Origin: Paraflavisolibacter caeni
GTDB taxonomy: Bacteria; Bacteroidota; Bacteroidia; Chitinophagales; Chitinophagaceae
NCBI RefSeq assembly: GCF_025628885.1
Contig: NZ_JAOTIF010000001.1
Location: 310,001-374,000 of the forward strand
Direction: 5' to 3'
DNA: 64,000 nucleotides
A model generated the notes under the pieces. It had not been told where the DNA came from. It saw only the letters and a list, made by a program, of their open reading frames with translations, and searched no databases. Of this stretch, positions 46,274 to 55,520 are shown piece after piece; position 1 is the stretch's first letter, and every line of letters starts with the position of its first letter. Made by a program: the position numbers and the translations under genes.

Positions 46274-46304
46274 AGAACATCGCTATATTTACGAACAGTG
46301 TTCT
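46274..46304. promoter_or_regulatory. Candidate TetR operator and promoter upstream of tetR
   Basis: GAACA-g-TGTTC (46293-46303) is a perfect 5-bp inverted repeat. AGAACA at 46274-46279 also matches the right arm TGTTCT at 46299-46304. TATATTTA (46284-46291; 7 of 8 to TAnnTTTG) lies between these, 27 nt before the tetR ATG. The layout fits autorepression by the TetR protein. Confidence 0.45.
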
Positions 46305-46317
46305 ACAAAATAACAGT

Positions 46318-46917
46318 ATGGGGATAGCCGAACGCAAATTGAAACAAAAAGAAGAGCTAAAGGCCAGGATATTAATCACTGCCTGGCAGTTGGTAAAAGA
46401 GGAGGGTTGGCAGTCTCTGTCGATCCGGAAGATCGCTGATGCCATTGAGTATAGCGTTTCGGTTATTTATGAGCATTTTGGTAGTAAAGAAGCTATCCTG
46501 CTGGAGTTTGGTAAAGAAGGGTTTGGCTTGCTAGCCAAAAAGATTCTGAAGGCAAAAGAAAAGTCCAATGATCCTGCTGAGCAGTTGAAAAATATAGCAA
46601 ATGCGTACTGGAATTTTGCATCAACAAATAAAGAATATTATCAGTTGATGTTTGGCCTGGGGATGCCTGGTTGTGAATTGGAAAAATGTATACCTGAAAG
46701 AGCCAATTTCAGGAAATTGATAATGGAACCAATTTCTGAGCTTATTGAAAAAAGTAAAAACCCGGATATTAACCCTTGTCTGAAATATTATACATTTTGG
46801 TCCATATTGCACGGGTTGAACTCCATAAAGATGATGGAAAATACAGGGGTCTCCAATGAACTAAACAAAATGGTAATGGAAGATGCCATTGCAGGGTTTA
46901 TAAAAAATCTGGGTTAA
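46318..46917 (+). CDS. TetR/AcrR family transcriptional regulator
   Basis: A 199-residue repressor. The N-terminal helix-turn-helix spans about residues 34-54 (LSIRKIADAIEYSVSVIYEHFGSKEAIL), followed by an all-helical ligand-binding domain with EYYQLMFGLGMPGC and WSILHGLNSIKMM. It lies upstream of, and in the same direction as, an RND efflux operon, so it most likely represses that operon and responds to one of its substrates. Inverted repeats flank it on both sides. Confidence 0.93.
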   Translation: MGIAERKLKQKEELKARILITAWQLVKEEGWQSLSIRKIADAIEYSVSVIYEHFGSKEAILLEFGKEGFGLLAKKILKAKEKSNDPAEQLKNIANAYWNFASTNKEYYQLMFGLGMPGCELEKCIPERANFRKLIMEPISELIEKSKNPDINPCLKYYTFWSILHGLNSIKMMENTGVSNELNKMVMEDAIAGFIKNLG

Positions 46918-46933
46918 GCTTTTATTTTAATAA

Positions 46934-46958
46934 TTTTTTAGTACTAAAAAATTTAGTA
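46934..46958. promoter_or_regulatory. Perfect AT-rich palindrome between tetR and the efflux genes
   Basis: TTTTTTAGTACTAAAAAA (46934-46951) is a perfect 18-bp palindrome. It overlaps ACTAAAAAATTTAGTA (46943-46958), which resembles the half-sites of the BlaI-type operator at 55457-55496. It could be an operator for the efflux genes or, less likely given the A/T-only stem, a weak terminator for tetR. Confidence 0.4.
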
Positions 46959-47164
46959 TTTTTATACTTCTCTTTTTAGATAATTTTTTCATCGAAACCA
47001 ACGATTATGTGTACCAAATTTCAAATACCCTGGTACCGTACTCATGAATGTCACAATAGCTACTCTCTATACCTGTTATTATGGTCAACAGGTGCAGCAT
47101 GTTTAAACATCTTGTTATTCATTTCTTAACTGGAAAGCAGCATGCTTTTCAAATCCTTACAACC

Positions 47165-48337
47165 ATGTTCAAGTCTATAACCAATAAGCAAACAAAACAG
47201 TTTTTTTGTAGCATAGGTACAATCATAATTTACTATGCATGCAATCCATCATCCGGAAATGAAAATATGACTCAGCCACCACCATCATTACCGGTGGTAA
47301 CAGTCATCAATATGCCTGCCACTACTTACCAGGAATATTCAGCCTCGCTGGAAGGAATAAAGGATATAGAAATACGTCCGCAGGTGGAAGGTTACCTGGA
47401 AAGGATTTATGTTGACGAAGGCGCTTATGTAAGAAGGGGACAACCTTTATTTCAGATCAACGTAAGGCCATACCGCGAGAAATTGAATAATGCACGAGCA
47501 AGTTTGGCTGCTGCTAAGGCCAACTTGTCGAATGCAGAAATCAATGTTTCTAAACTGACACCTCTGGTTCAGAATAATGTTGTATCGGATGTGCAGCTCA
47601 AAACGGCCAAAACAGCATATGATGCTGCAGTTGCCAATGTAGCACAGGCTCAAGCTATGGTGGCCAGTGCGCAGATCGATCTTGGATATACATCGATCAA
47701 AGCACCGGTAGATGGTTATATCGGGAGAATTCCTTTCAAAACAGGAAGTCTTGTACTCATGAATACGCCGCAAGCATTGACTGTTATTTCAGACATAAAA
47801 GAAGTGTATGCTTATTTTTCATTGAGCGAAAATGATTTTATTCAATTCAAAAATCGGAATGAAGGCAATACGATTGAGGAAAAGATAAAAAAGATGCCGC
47901 CTGTCGAACTGGTATTACCTGACGGCAGCCTTTATCCGCAGAAAGGTAAAGTACAGATTGTAGCCGGGCAGTTCAACAACACGATTGGAGCAATCACTTT
48001 CCGGGCTGCTTTTCCTAACACGGACAGGTTATTGCGTTCCGGTAATACTGGCAAAGTGCGTATAGCAAAAGAGCTGAAGACTGCGCTGGTAGTACCTCAG
48101 GAAGCTACTTTCGAAATACAGGATAAAGTATATGTTTTTGCTGTAGGCGATAGTAATAAAGTTGCGAGCAAACCTTTGATGATCTCAGGTAAAACGGAAG
48201 CTTACTATTTTGTTGAAAGCGGTGTGAAGGCCGATGAAAAAATTGTTTTTGCCGGCATTGGCAACCTGAAAGATGGAATGGTGATTGTGCCGCAGCCGAT
48301 ATCAACAGATAGCTTGTTTAAGGTAAAACCTCTATAA
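47165..48337 (+). CDS. RND efflux system periplasmic adaptor (membrane fusion protein)
   Basis: A 390-residue lipoprotein adaptor of AcrA/MexA type. A signal with lipid-attachment C26 (IIIYYACNPSSG) precedes a barrel-sandwich hybrid (IEIRPQVEGYLERIYVDEGAYVRRGQPLF). An alpha-helical hairpin follows (about 120-185), then the second lipoyl half (YTSIKAPVDGYIGRIPFKTGSLV) and beta-barrel and membrane-proximal domains. The ATG at 47165 places the lipobox correctly; the frame is open upstream to 47081. First gene of the adaptor-pump-outer membrane factor operon. Confidence 0.94.
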   Translation: MFKSITNKQTKQFFCSIGTIIIYYACNPSSGNENMTQPPPSLPVVTVINMPATTYQEYSASLEGIKDIEIRPQVEGYLERIYVDEGAYVRRGQPLFQINVRPYREKLNNARASLAAAKANLSNAEINVSKLTPLVQNNVVSDVQLKTAKTAYDAAVANVAQAQAMVASAQIDLGYTSIKAPVDGYIGRIPFKTGSLVLMNTPQALTVISDIKEVYAYFSLSENDFIQFKNRNEGNTIEEKIKKMPPVELVLPDGSLYPQKGKVQIVAGQFNNTIGAITFRAAFPNTDRLLRSGNTGKVRIAKELKTALVVPQEATFEIQDKVYVFAVGDSNKVASKPLMISGKTEAYYFVESGVKADEKIVFAGIGNLKDGMVIVPQPISTDSLFKVKPL

Positions 48338-48414
48338 GTCCGGAAGCCTAAAAGTCTGTCAATTTCCTGACGTCCTTAGAATAATTATTTATCAAAAGAC
48401 AAAAATGGAAGCTC

Positions 48415-51400
48415 ATGCTTAAAAGATTCATTGAGAGGCCCGTTTTATCAACGGTTATATCTATCATTCTGCTTTTGTTGGGCGGGTTATCACTATTCTC
48501 ATTACCGGTTACCTTGTTTCCCGATATTGCGCCGCCGAGTGTACAGGTAACGGCATTTTACCCGGGCGCCAATGCCGAAGTGGTGGCACGTTCAGTAGCT
48601 ACTCCTATAGAAGAAGCCATCAATGGCGTGGAAAACATGACCTATATGACTTCCAACTCCAGTAACGATGGAAGCATGACGTTGACCGTTTACTTCAAAC
48701 AAGGCACTGACCCCGATATTGCATCTGTCAATGTGCAAAACCGTGTATCCAAAGCCGTTAGTCAAATACCGCAGGAAGTAATCCAGTCGGGTATTTCCAC
48801 GCAAAAAGTACAGAACAGTATCATCATGTTTGTGGCACTATCAAGTGACGACCCTAAGCAGTATAATGAACTTTTCCTGGAAAATTATATAAAAATAAAT
48901 CTTATTCCCCAGGTACAACGTGTGCCCGGTGTGGGACAGGCTTTGGTATTTGGTACCAAAGATTATTCCATGCGTATCTGGCTGAAGCCCGACCGGCTGA
49001 GCGCAAACAACCTTTCTCCGCAGGATGTGTTGAATGCCATCAGGGATCAAAACCTGGAGGCAGCTCCTGGACGCGTGGGCCAAAGCAGCCCTGAAACATT
49101 TGAATACGTACTTAAGTATAAGGGTAAGCTAAGCCAAAATGAAGACTACGAAAATTTTGTCATTAAGGCAAATCCTGACGGTTCAATGCTCCGTTTGAAG
49201 GATGTGGCCCGTGTAGAATTTGGGTCTTATACCTATTCTTCGAACAGCCGGATGGATGGAAAGCCGGTGTCTGGTTTTGCCGTTTTTCAAACAGCCGGAT
49301 CCAACGCCAACGATATCCTGACAGAGGTGGAGAAATTGCTGAATGATTTTTCTACCAGTCTTCCCAAAGGTGTAAAGACCACCACTATGTATAACTCCAA
49401 AGAGTTTTTGGATTCGTCAATTTACCAGGTGCGTGAAACTTTGCTTATCGCATTCGGGCTGGTATTTATCATGGTATTTTTATTCCTTCAGAATTTCCGT
49501 TCTACCTTGATCCCGGCTATTGCCGTACCTGTTGCCATTATTGGTACCTTTTTCTTTTTGCAGTTGTTTGGTTTTACACTTAACCTGCTTACTTTATTTG
49601 CATTGGTATTGGCAATTGGTATTGTGGTGGATGACGCCATTGTAGTAGTGGAAGCTGTACATACCAAAATGGAGCGAACGAAACTGCCTGCAAAGGAAGC
49701 TACGATACAATCCATGAATGAAATTTCAGGCGCCATCATATCCATCACGCTGGTAATGGCGGCGGTGTTTGTGCCAGTTGGTTTTATGCAGGGTCCTGCA
49801 GGTGTGTTTTACAAGCAGTTTGCATTTACACTTGCTATCGCCATTTTAATTTCTGCTGTAAATGCATTAACGCTTAGTCCTGCTTTGTGTGCGTTGTTTT
49901 TGAAAAACCTGCATAGTGATGAGGAAGGAAATGTGCATAAGACGAACAAAGGATTTGCAGGGCGTTTCTTCGACGGTTTTAATGCTGGTTTTAGCGCCAT
50001 AACAAACCGGTATATACAGAGCCTGCAATTTTTGATCCGTCACAAATGGATCGCTCTAACGGGTTTGGCGGTTGTAGCAGCTACCAGCTTCTGGTTGGCA
50101 AATAAAGCTCCGACCGGGTTTATTCCTACAGAAGATCAGGGTTTTGTTTTGTATGCCGTTACTACTCCTCCCGGCAGTTCGTTGGACAGAACCCGCCAGT
50201 CTACAGAAGCTATTGACACTATTATCCAAAAGGAGGCAATGACGGATCACCTATATACTATTGATGGGCTGAATTTTATCAGCTTTTCCAATGCCTCTTC
50301 TTACGCCGCCGGGTTTATCAGGCTGAAAGACTATGATAAAAGAGGGGCCTTGAAAAATCCAGAGCAGATTGCCGGTATGCTAACTCAGAAGGTAAGCCAG
50401 GTAAAAGGCGCCAACACCTTCTTCTTTAACTTTCCCACGGTGCAGGGTTTTGGTAATGTGAGCGGTTTTGAATTTATGCTGCAGGACAGGACGAATGGTC
50501 CCTTAGACCGTTTGGGCAATACGGCTTATGCTTTTATCGGCGCCCTGATGCAAAGGAAAGAAATCGCATATGCTTTTACAACCTTTGCCTCAGGCAACCC
50601 TCAGTATATGGTTGAAGTGGATAATATAAAGGCAAAGCAACTAGGCGTATCTATCAGCGAGCTGATGCAAACCATGCAGATTTATTATGGGAGCAGCTTT
50701 GTTTCAGATTTTAACCGGTTTGGAAAATATTACCGCGTTATGGCGCAGGCTGATATTCCCTATCGTGCCGACGCCAATTCACTGGAAGGCATCTATGTTA
50801 AGAACAACCTTGGTGAAATGGTGCCGGCTAAAACATTAGTGTCATTCAAACGTGTGTTTGGTCCGGAAACAGTAACACGTAACAACCTGTTTAATGCAGT
50901 TGCCATCAACGGTTTACCCAAACCGGGATATAGTACAGGTGATGCCATTAAAGCTATTAAAGAAACTGCGAAACAGGTATTGCCCAGAGGATATGCCTTT
51001 GAATGGACAGGTGTAACAAAAGAAGAAGTCAAAACAGGTAGCCAAACAGCTTTTATCTTTTTGCTCAGTGTCATATTTGTATACTTCCTGCTGTGTGCCC
51101 AGTATGAAAGTTACATTCTGCCGCTCGCTGTTATTTTAACGGTTCCCACAGGGATATTAGGCGTGTTTTCATTTATTCGCTTTTTTGGCATTGATAACAA
51201 TATATACGTCCAGATAGGCATGATCATGCTCGTAGGTTTGCTGGCGAAAAATGCGATCCTGATTGTTCAATATGCTGTACAGCGCAGAAGATCCGGTATG
51301 GGGCTTGTTGAATCTGCCCTGGAAGGATCAAGACTCAGGCTGCGTCCCATTTTGATGACTTCTCTTGCATTTATCGTAGGATTGATACCATTGACATTGA

Positions 51401-51579
51401 CTACCGGCGCTTCTGCCCTCGGAAATCATTCTATCGGTATAAGCGCTATAGGCGGTATGCTTTCCGGCGTTATTCTCGGAGTATTGATCGCTCCTGTATT
51501 GTTTGTTATTTTTCAATACCTGCAAGAGAAAGTTGTAGGTAGGCCAAATCATAGAGATGTTTCCACTATGAATCATTGA
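48415..51579 (+). CDS. RND multidrug efflux permease (HAE1/AcrB family)
   Basis: The 1054-residue inner membrane proton/drug antiporter of the tripartite pump. It has the N-terminal FIERPVLSTVISIILLLLGGLS, two large periplasmic loops and twelve expected transmembrane helices. The proton-relay aspartates lie in GIVVDDAIVVVEAV (about residues 402-408). The second-half signatures are FLLCAQYESYILPLAVILTVP and GLLAKNAILIVQYA. Length and motifs are those of a functional AcrB-type pump. The substrate range cannot be read from sequence. Confidence 0.96.
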   Translation: MLKRFIERPVLSTVISIILLLLGGLSLFSLPVTLFPDIAPPSVQVTAFYPGANAEVVARSVATPIEEAINGVENMTYMTSNSSNDGSMTLTVYFKQGTDPDIASVNVQNRVSKAVSQIPQEVIQSGISTQKVQNSIIMFVALSSDDPKQYNELFLENYIKINLIPQVQRVPGVGQALVFGTKDYSMRIWLKPDRLSANNLSPQDVLNAIRDQNLEAAPGRVGQSSPETFEYVLKYKGKLSQNEDYENFVIKANPDGSMLRLKDVARVEFGSYTYSSNSRMDGKPVSGFAVFQTAGSNANDILTEVEKLLNDFSTSLPKGVKTTTMYNSKEFLDSSIYQVRETLLIAFGLVFIMVFLFLQNFRSTLIPAIAVPVAIIGTFFFLQLFGFTLNLLTLFALVLAIGIVVDDAIVVVEAVHTKMERTKLPAKEATIQSMNEISGAIISITLVMAAVFVPVGFMQGPAGVFYKQFAFTLAIAILISAVNALTLSPALCALFLKNLHSDEEGNVHKTNKGFAGRFFDGFNAGFSAITNRYIQSLQFLIRHKWIALTGLAVVAATSFWLANKAPTGFIPTEDQGFVLYAVTTPPGSSLDRTRQSTEAIDTIIQKEAMTDHLYTIDGLNFISFSNASSYAAGFIRLKDYDKRGALKNPEQIAGMLTQKVSQVKGANTFFFNFPTVQGFGNVSGFEFMLQDRTNGPLDRLGNTAYAFIGALMQRKEIAYAFTTFASGNPQYMVEVDNIKAKQLGVSISELMQTMQIYYGSSFVSDFNRFGKYYRVMAQADIPYRADANSLEGIYVKNNLGEMVPAKTLVSFKRVFGPETVTRNNLFNAVAINGLPKPGYSTGDAIKAIKETAKQVLPRGYAFEWTGVTKEEVKTGSQTAFIFLLSVIFVYFLLCAQYESYILPLAVILTVPTGILGVFSFIRFFGIDNNIYVQIGMIMLVGLLAKNAILIVQYAVQRRRSGMGLVESALEGSRLRLRPILMTSLAFIVGLIPLTLTTGASALGNHSIGISAIGGMLSGVILGVLIAPVLFVIFQYLQEKVVGRPNHRDVSTMNH

Positions 51580-51617
51580 GTAGAATAATATTTTCAATGA
51601 AATCAACTACGTAGTAT

Positions 51618-53039
51618 ATGATACATAGCATCAACTATAAATTATATTTCGGTCTTTTTCTACTGATTATTTTCGTTTCATCATGCAGGGTAGGAAAAGA
51701 ATATCAACAACCGGAATTAGAATTACCAAAGCAGTTCAATCCGGTAAGTTTTTCTGATACCAGCAGTATAGCTGATATAGAATGGAAAAAGTTTTTTGCC
51801 GATACTATTTTACAAGATTTAATAGGGAGAGGAATTACTTATAATCACGACATGTTACTTGCCATAAAAAGAATTGATATTGCGCAGCAACAGCTAAAAC
51901 AATCAAAAGTTTTGCAACTGCCCGAATTCAACTTCGAAGTAACAGGTCAATATAATTATCCCTCAAAGAACAGTTTAACAGGAATCAGTACAAAGAGCTT
52001 TTTGGGTAAAAGTCATCTTGAAAATTATCTGGCTATTGTCAGTATGTCCTGGGAAATTGATGTCTGGGGAAAAATACGCCGGCAAAAAGAAGCAGCTCTT
52101 GCAGAGTACGTTCAAACTTATGAGGCCGCGAAGGCGGTGCAGACTCAGCTCGTAGCAAATATTGCACAAGGTTATTTCAACCTGCTTATGCTTGATAAGC
52201 AATTGGAAATAACCCACAAGAACCTTGCTTTAAATGATACATTTGTACAGGCTACCCGGTTGCTAAAGGATGCAGGCATTGGCAATTCATTAGCTGTCCA
52301 GCAAGCAGAATCACAAAGGCAAACTACAGCATTGTTAATTCCTCTGCTTGAACAGGATATCGCCCTGCAAGAAAATGCTCTTCATATTTTAACAGGGCAA
52401 CTTCCTGGTACACCTTTACGTAGAACATCATTACAGCAAGTTTCAATGGCAGATCATCTTTCTGCCGGATTGCCGGTTTCTATGGTGAGTAGAAGGCCCG
52501 ACGTCCGGTCACAGGAAATGGCGTTAATAGCAGCTAATGCGAAAGTTGGTGTGGCGCAGGCAAATATGTACCCTGCTCTGAACATCACAGCGGGCGGGGG
52601 ATTAGAGTCCTTCCAATCCAATAATTGGTTCCAGATTCCTAGTTCTTTATTTGGTTTGGCGGCAGGTACTATTTCGCAACCAATATTTGCAAGGAGAGCA
52701 CTAAAAACGGCATACGAAATAGCGAAACTGCAAAGAGAGCAGGCTGTCATTCAATTCAGACAATCCGTTCTGTTAGCGACAGGAGAAGTGACAGATGCAT
52801 TAGTGCAAGTGGAGCAATTAAAACAAGAGCAACAGATTGCAAAAAGCCAGGTAGATACTTTGAAATATGCTGTGTCTAATGCTCACCTCTTGTTCAAGAG
52901 TGATATGGCTAATTACCTGGAAGTAATCATAGCACAGAGAAGTTCAATACTGGCTGAGTTGAACCTGGCATCCATTCAGCGCCAGCAATTGGGTGCAATG
53001 GTAAATTTATACCGTTCTTTGGGCGGAGGGTGGAAGTAA
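51618..53039 (+). CDS. RND efflux outer membrane factor (TolC/NodT family lipoprotein)
   Basis: A 473-residue outer membrane channel with a lipobox (LLIIFVSSC, C23) and the NodT/OprM pattern. Two OEP repeats are present: a first with WEIDVWGKIRRQKEAALAEY near residue 138, and a second with RRPDVRSQEMALIAANAKVGVAQANMYPALNITAG near residue 293. It forms the exit duct of the pump encoded by the two preceding genes. The spacing between pump and channel genes is 38 nt, so they are probably co-transcribed. Confidence 0.95.
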   Translation: MIHSINYKLYFGLFLLIIFVSSCRVGKEYQQPELELPKQFNPVSFSDTSSIADIEWKKFFADTILQDLIGRGITYNHDMLLAIKRIDIAQQQLKQSKVLQLPEFNFEVTGQYNYPSKNSLTGISTKSFLGKSHLENYLAIVSMSWEIDVWGKIRRQKEAALAEYVQTYEAAKAVQTQLVANIAQGYFNLLMLDKQLEITHKNLALNDTFVQATRLLKDAGIGNSLAVQQAESQRQTTALLIPLLEQDIALQENALHILTGQLPGTPLRRTSLQQVSMADHLSAGLPVSMVSRRPDVRSQEMALIAANAKVGVAQANMYPALNITAGGGLESFQSNNWFQIPSSLFGLAAGTISQPIFARRALKTAYEIAKLQREQAVIQFRQSVLLATGEVTDALVQVEQLKQEQQIAKSQVDTLKYAVSNAHLLFKSDMANYLEVIIAQRSSILAELNLASIQRQQLGAMVNLYRSLGGGWK

Positions 53040-53104
53040 TATTGCATTAAGTTGAAGGAGCAGGTTCGTTAAACATTACTTTTCTAATCTTCTTAATTTT
53101 ACTT

Positions 53105-55048
53105 ATGCGTCAGCTTGCAGCTATAATGTTTGCAGATATGGTGGGTTACACTGCATTGATGCAGGAGAACGAAGAACTGGCAAAAAACAACCGGCAACGA
53201 CTGAAAGAAGTGCTGGAAGGATCTGTACGGGACTTCAACGGGAAAATTCTGCAATATTATGGTGATGGTTCACTAAGCATATTCGGCAGTGCGATTGACG
53301 GGGTAAACTGTGCAATAGAAATTCAAAGGCAATTGCAGCAAGCACCCAAAGTGGATTTGAGAATTGGCATTCATACTGGCGATATTTCCATTGAAGAGGA
53401 TCTGGTTTATGGTGATGGGGTCAATCTTGCCTCACGAATTGAATCACTTGCCGTACCGGGGAGTGTGTTTATTACGGAAAAGGTAATCGATGATTTGAAA
53501 AACCAACATGACATTTCAACACATGAACTGGGCTATTTCGAGTTAAAGAATGTAAAGAATCCAGTAAGGATATTTGCGATTTCGAACCCTGGGCTTACAG
53601 TCCCTGTGCGTAGTGAATTAAAAGGAAAACTAAAACCGCCATCCAACCGCCTTGCCGTTTTACCATTTGTAAATATAAGTCCCGATCCGGAAAATGAATA
53701 TTTCAGTGATGGCATTACAGAAGAATTACTGAATGCGCTTACAAAAGTTGATGGGCTACAGGTTATTTCCCGTACTTCTTCATTTGCTTTCAAAGGCAAA
53801 CATGATGATATTCGGGAAATAGGAATTAAGCTTAATGTTGACAAGATACTTGAAGGTAGTGTGCGAAAGGCTGGTAATAGGGTAAGGATTACCGCTCAAT
53901 TGATCAATGTATCGGATGGTTATCATATTTGGAGTGAAAACTATGATCGAGATCTTAATGATATTTTCCAGATACAGGACGAAATCAGCAGCATTATTGC
54001 CAACCGGCTGCGGGAAAACTTATCCTTGGCCTCCCAAAAAGAACATCTCGTAAAGACTTCAACTCAAAATCCTACAGCTTATATACTTTATTTCAAAGGA
54101 CTTCATTATTGGAACAAGATAACTCCGGCGGATGCCTACAAGGCAATCGAATGTTTTGAGCAGGCGATCAAACTTGAGCCGGAATATGCCCAGGCTTACG
54201 CCATGATTGCTGCTGCCTATTCTTATCTCGGTGCTACCGGACAGTTGAAATCTGAAAAAGCTTTTGATATTGTGCACAGGTTTAGTGAAAAAGCCATGCA
54301 ACTTGATGACAGCATTCCTGAAAGCCATATAGCAAAGGCCAGTGCATTTTTGTTTTTCGACAGGAAATGGGATGCAGCCTATCAGTCTCTTCAAAAAGCC
54401 ATTCATTTGAACCCTGCTTCAATGGGAGCTTATCAGGTATTAATGCTTTATTATTTAATAGTGGGTAAAAAAGAAGAGGCGCTGGAGACGATGGAGCATG
54501 CTATAGAAATTGATCCACTTTCACCCATAACGAATCATCATCTTGCTGAGGCTTATCTTTTTAATGAACGTTATGACGATGCCATCAGAATTTCAGACCA
54601 AATATTAGAAATAAACCCGCAATTGAGGATTGTTAAAGAAACTAAGGGATGGTGTGTGGGAATGAAGGGCGATTGGGAAAAAGCGCTTGAGTATTTCAAA
54701 GATGTACAACGGGTGCACCGGCATACCTATAAAGGTTTAGCGCCGATTGGATTTGCATACGCCAAACTAGGTCAAAGAGAAAAGGCCCTTGATATTATTG
54801 CTAAGATGGAAGAAAGGCAAAGACAGGAACCTGATACGGTAATTGACGGTGATCTTCTAATGGTGTGGTGGGCGTTAGGGGATAAGGATAAAGTTTTTTA
54901 TTACTTAAACCAATGCCTCGAAAAAAAGATGGGCCCGATCAATTATATGTTTGAACATCCAGTAATGAAAGGTATTACGGATGATCCGCGTGTTGCTGCA
55001 TTGAAGAATAAAATACTGAGATTGGAACAAATAGCTGCCCAGGTTTAA
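53105..55048 (+). CDS. Class III adenylate cyclase with TolB-like and TPR domains
   Basis: A 647-residue protein with no signal peptide or transmembrane helix. An N-terminal class III cyclase domain (about 1-165) has metal aspartates D11 (FADMVGYTALM) and D54 (YYGDGSLSIF) and the VNLASRIES segment with Asn and Arg four apart. A TolB-like domain follows (about 178-310, LAVLPFVNISPDPENEYFSDGITEELL). Then come several TPR repeats (about 315-630, including YKAIECFEQAIKLEPEYAQAY). This architecture is widespread in soil bacteria; the TPRs should bind a partner that controls cyclic nucleotide synthesis. It is a second, soluble cyclase next to the membrane form at 35229-36296. Confidence 0.92.
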   Translation: MRQLAAIMFADMVGYTALMQENEELAKNNRQRLKEVLEGSVRDFNGKILQYYGDGSLSIFGSAIDGVNCAIEIQRQLQQAPKVDLRIGIHTGDISIEEDLVYGDGVNLASRIESLAVPGSVFITEKVIDDLKNQHDISTHELGYFELKNVKNPVRIFAISNPGLTVPVRSELKGKLKPPSNRLAVLPFVNISPDPENEYFSDGITEELLNALTKVDGLQVISRTSSFAFKGKHDDIREIGIKLNVDKILEGSVRKAGNRVRITAQLINVSDGYHIWSENYDRDLNDIFQIQDEISSIIANRLRENLSLASQKEHLVKTSTQNPTAYILYFKGLHYWNKITPADAYKAIECFEQAIKLEPEYAQAYAMIAAAYSYLGATGQLKSEKAFDIVHRFSEKAMQLDDSIPESHIAKASAFLFFDRKWDAAYQSLQKAIHLNPASMGAYQVLMLYYLIVGKKEEALETMEHAIEIDPLSPITNHHLAEAYLFNERYDDAIRISDQILEINPQLRIVKETKGWCVGMKGDWEKALEYFKDVQRVHRHTYKGLAPIGFAYAKLGQREKALDIIAKMEERQRQEPDTVIDGDLLMVWWALGDKDKVFYYLNQCLEKKMGPINYMFEHPVMKGITDDPRVAALKNKILRLEQIAAQV

Positions 55049-55091
55049 TTCCATTACAACTAAATCTTTACTACAATCCTGCCATTACGTA

Positions 55092-55223
55092 ATGCCAAAT
55101 CCTCGTGGTGGAGGCGGTGCTACGGGTGATTGGGATGATAATAATTCAGGCGGTTGGGATAGCTATGATTCTGATAGTTCTTCCGATAGTTCCTCTGATT
55201 GTGATAGTTCAAGTAGCGATTAA
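55092..55223 (+). CDS. Putative Ser/Asp-rich micropeptide
   Basis: A 43-residue frame with ATG at 55092 and TAA at 55221. The N-terminal half is glycine-rich (MPNPRGGGGATGDWDDNN) and the C-terminal 22 residues are almost only Ser and Asp with one Cys (DSYDSDSSSDSSSDCDSSSSD). Varied serine and aspartate codons argue against a simple DNA repeat and favour selection on the peptide. No ribosome site is obvious, but Bacteroidota often lack one. It lies 43 nt after the cyclase gene and could be read through from it. Coding status is uncertain. Confidence 0.4.
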   Translation: MPNPRGGGGATGDWDDNNSGGWDSYDSDSSSDSSSDCDSSSSD

Positions 55224-55456
55224 ATGAAAAACCTGGCCGGAGGCACTTATTCTGTTTTTTTTAGTCAATTATTCTAAGTCTTTTAATAAGTAATTTATCT
55301 TTCGAATATTGTCATTGTTTCTTCTTTCATATAATATTTCTAGCCCTTCTCTGTAAACAATTTTCCAATTAAGAACTAGCCAATCTTAAATATTGATTAA
55401 ACAAGCTTTTGGGCAATAAGGTAATTGATTTACGAGTTTTGAAAATTTCTTTTCTT
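55224..55456. other. AT-rich intergenic sequence before the BlaI-type operator
   Basis: Together with the operator region this fills the gap between the putative micropeptide and the repressor gene. It is very AT-rich, with no coding frame or repeat that I can support. Confidence 0.6.
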
Positions 55457-55496
55457 AAAACTAAAAATTTAGTTGTATGACTAAATTTTTAGTTTT
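55457..55496. promoter_or_regulatory. Operator: perfect 17-bp inverted repeat upstream of blaI-like gene
   Basis: AAAACTAAAAATTTAGT (55457-55473) and its exact reverse complement (55480-55496) are separated by 6 nt, 24 nt before the repressor ATG. Each arm is itself nearly palindromic (CTAAAAATTTAG), so the site could hold two repressor dimers. BlaI/MecI repressors bind dyads of this kind just upstream of their own genes. Confidence 0.8.
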
Positions 55497-55520
55497 AGCT
55501 TCGTTTCGAAATCATTACAA

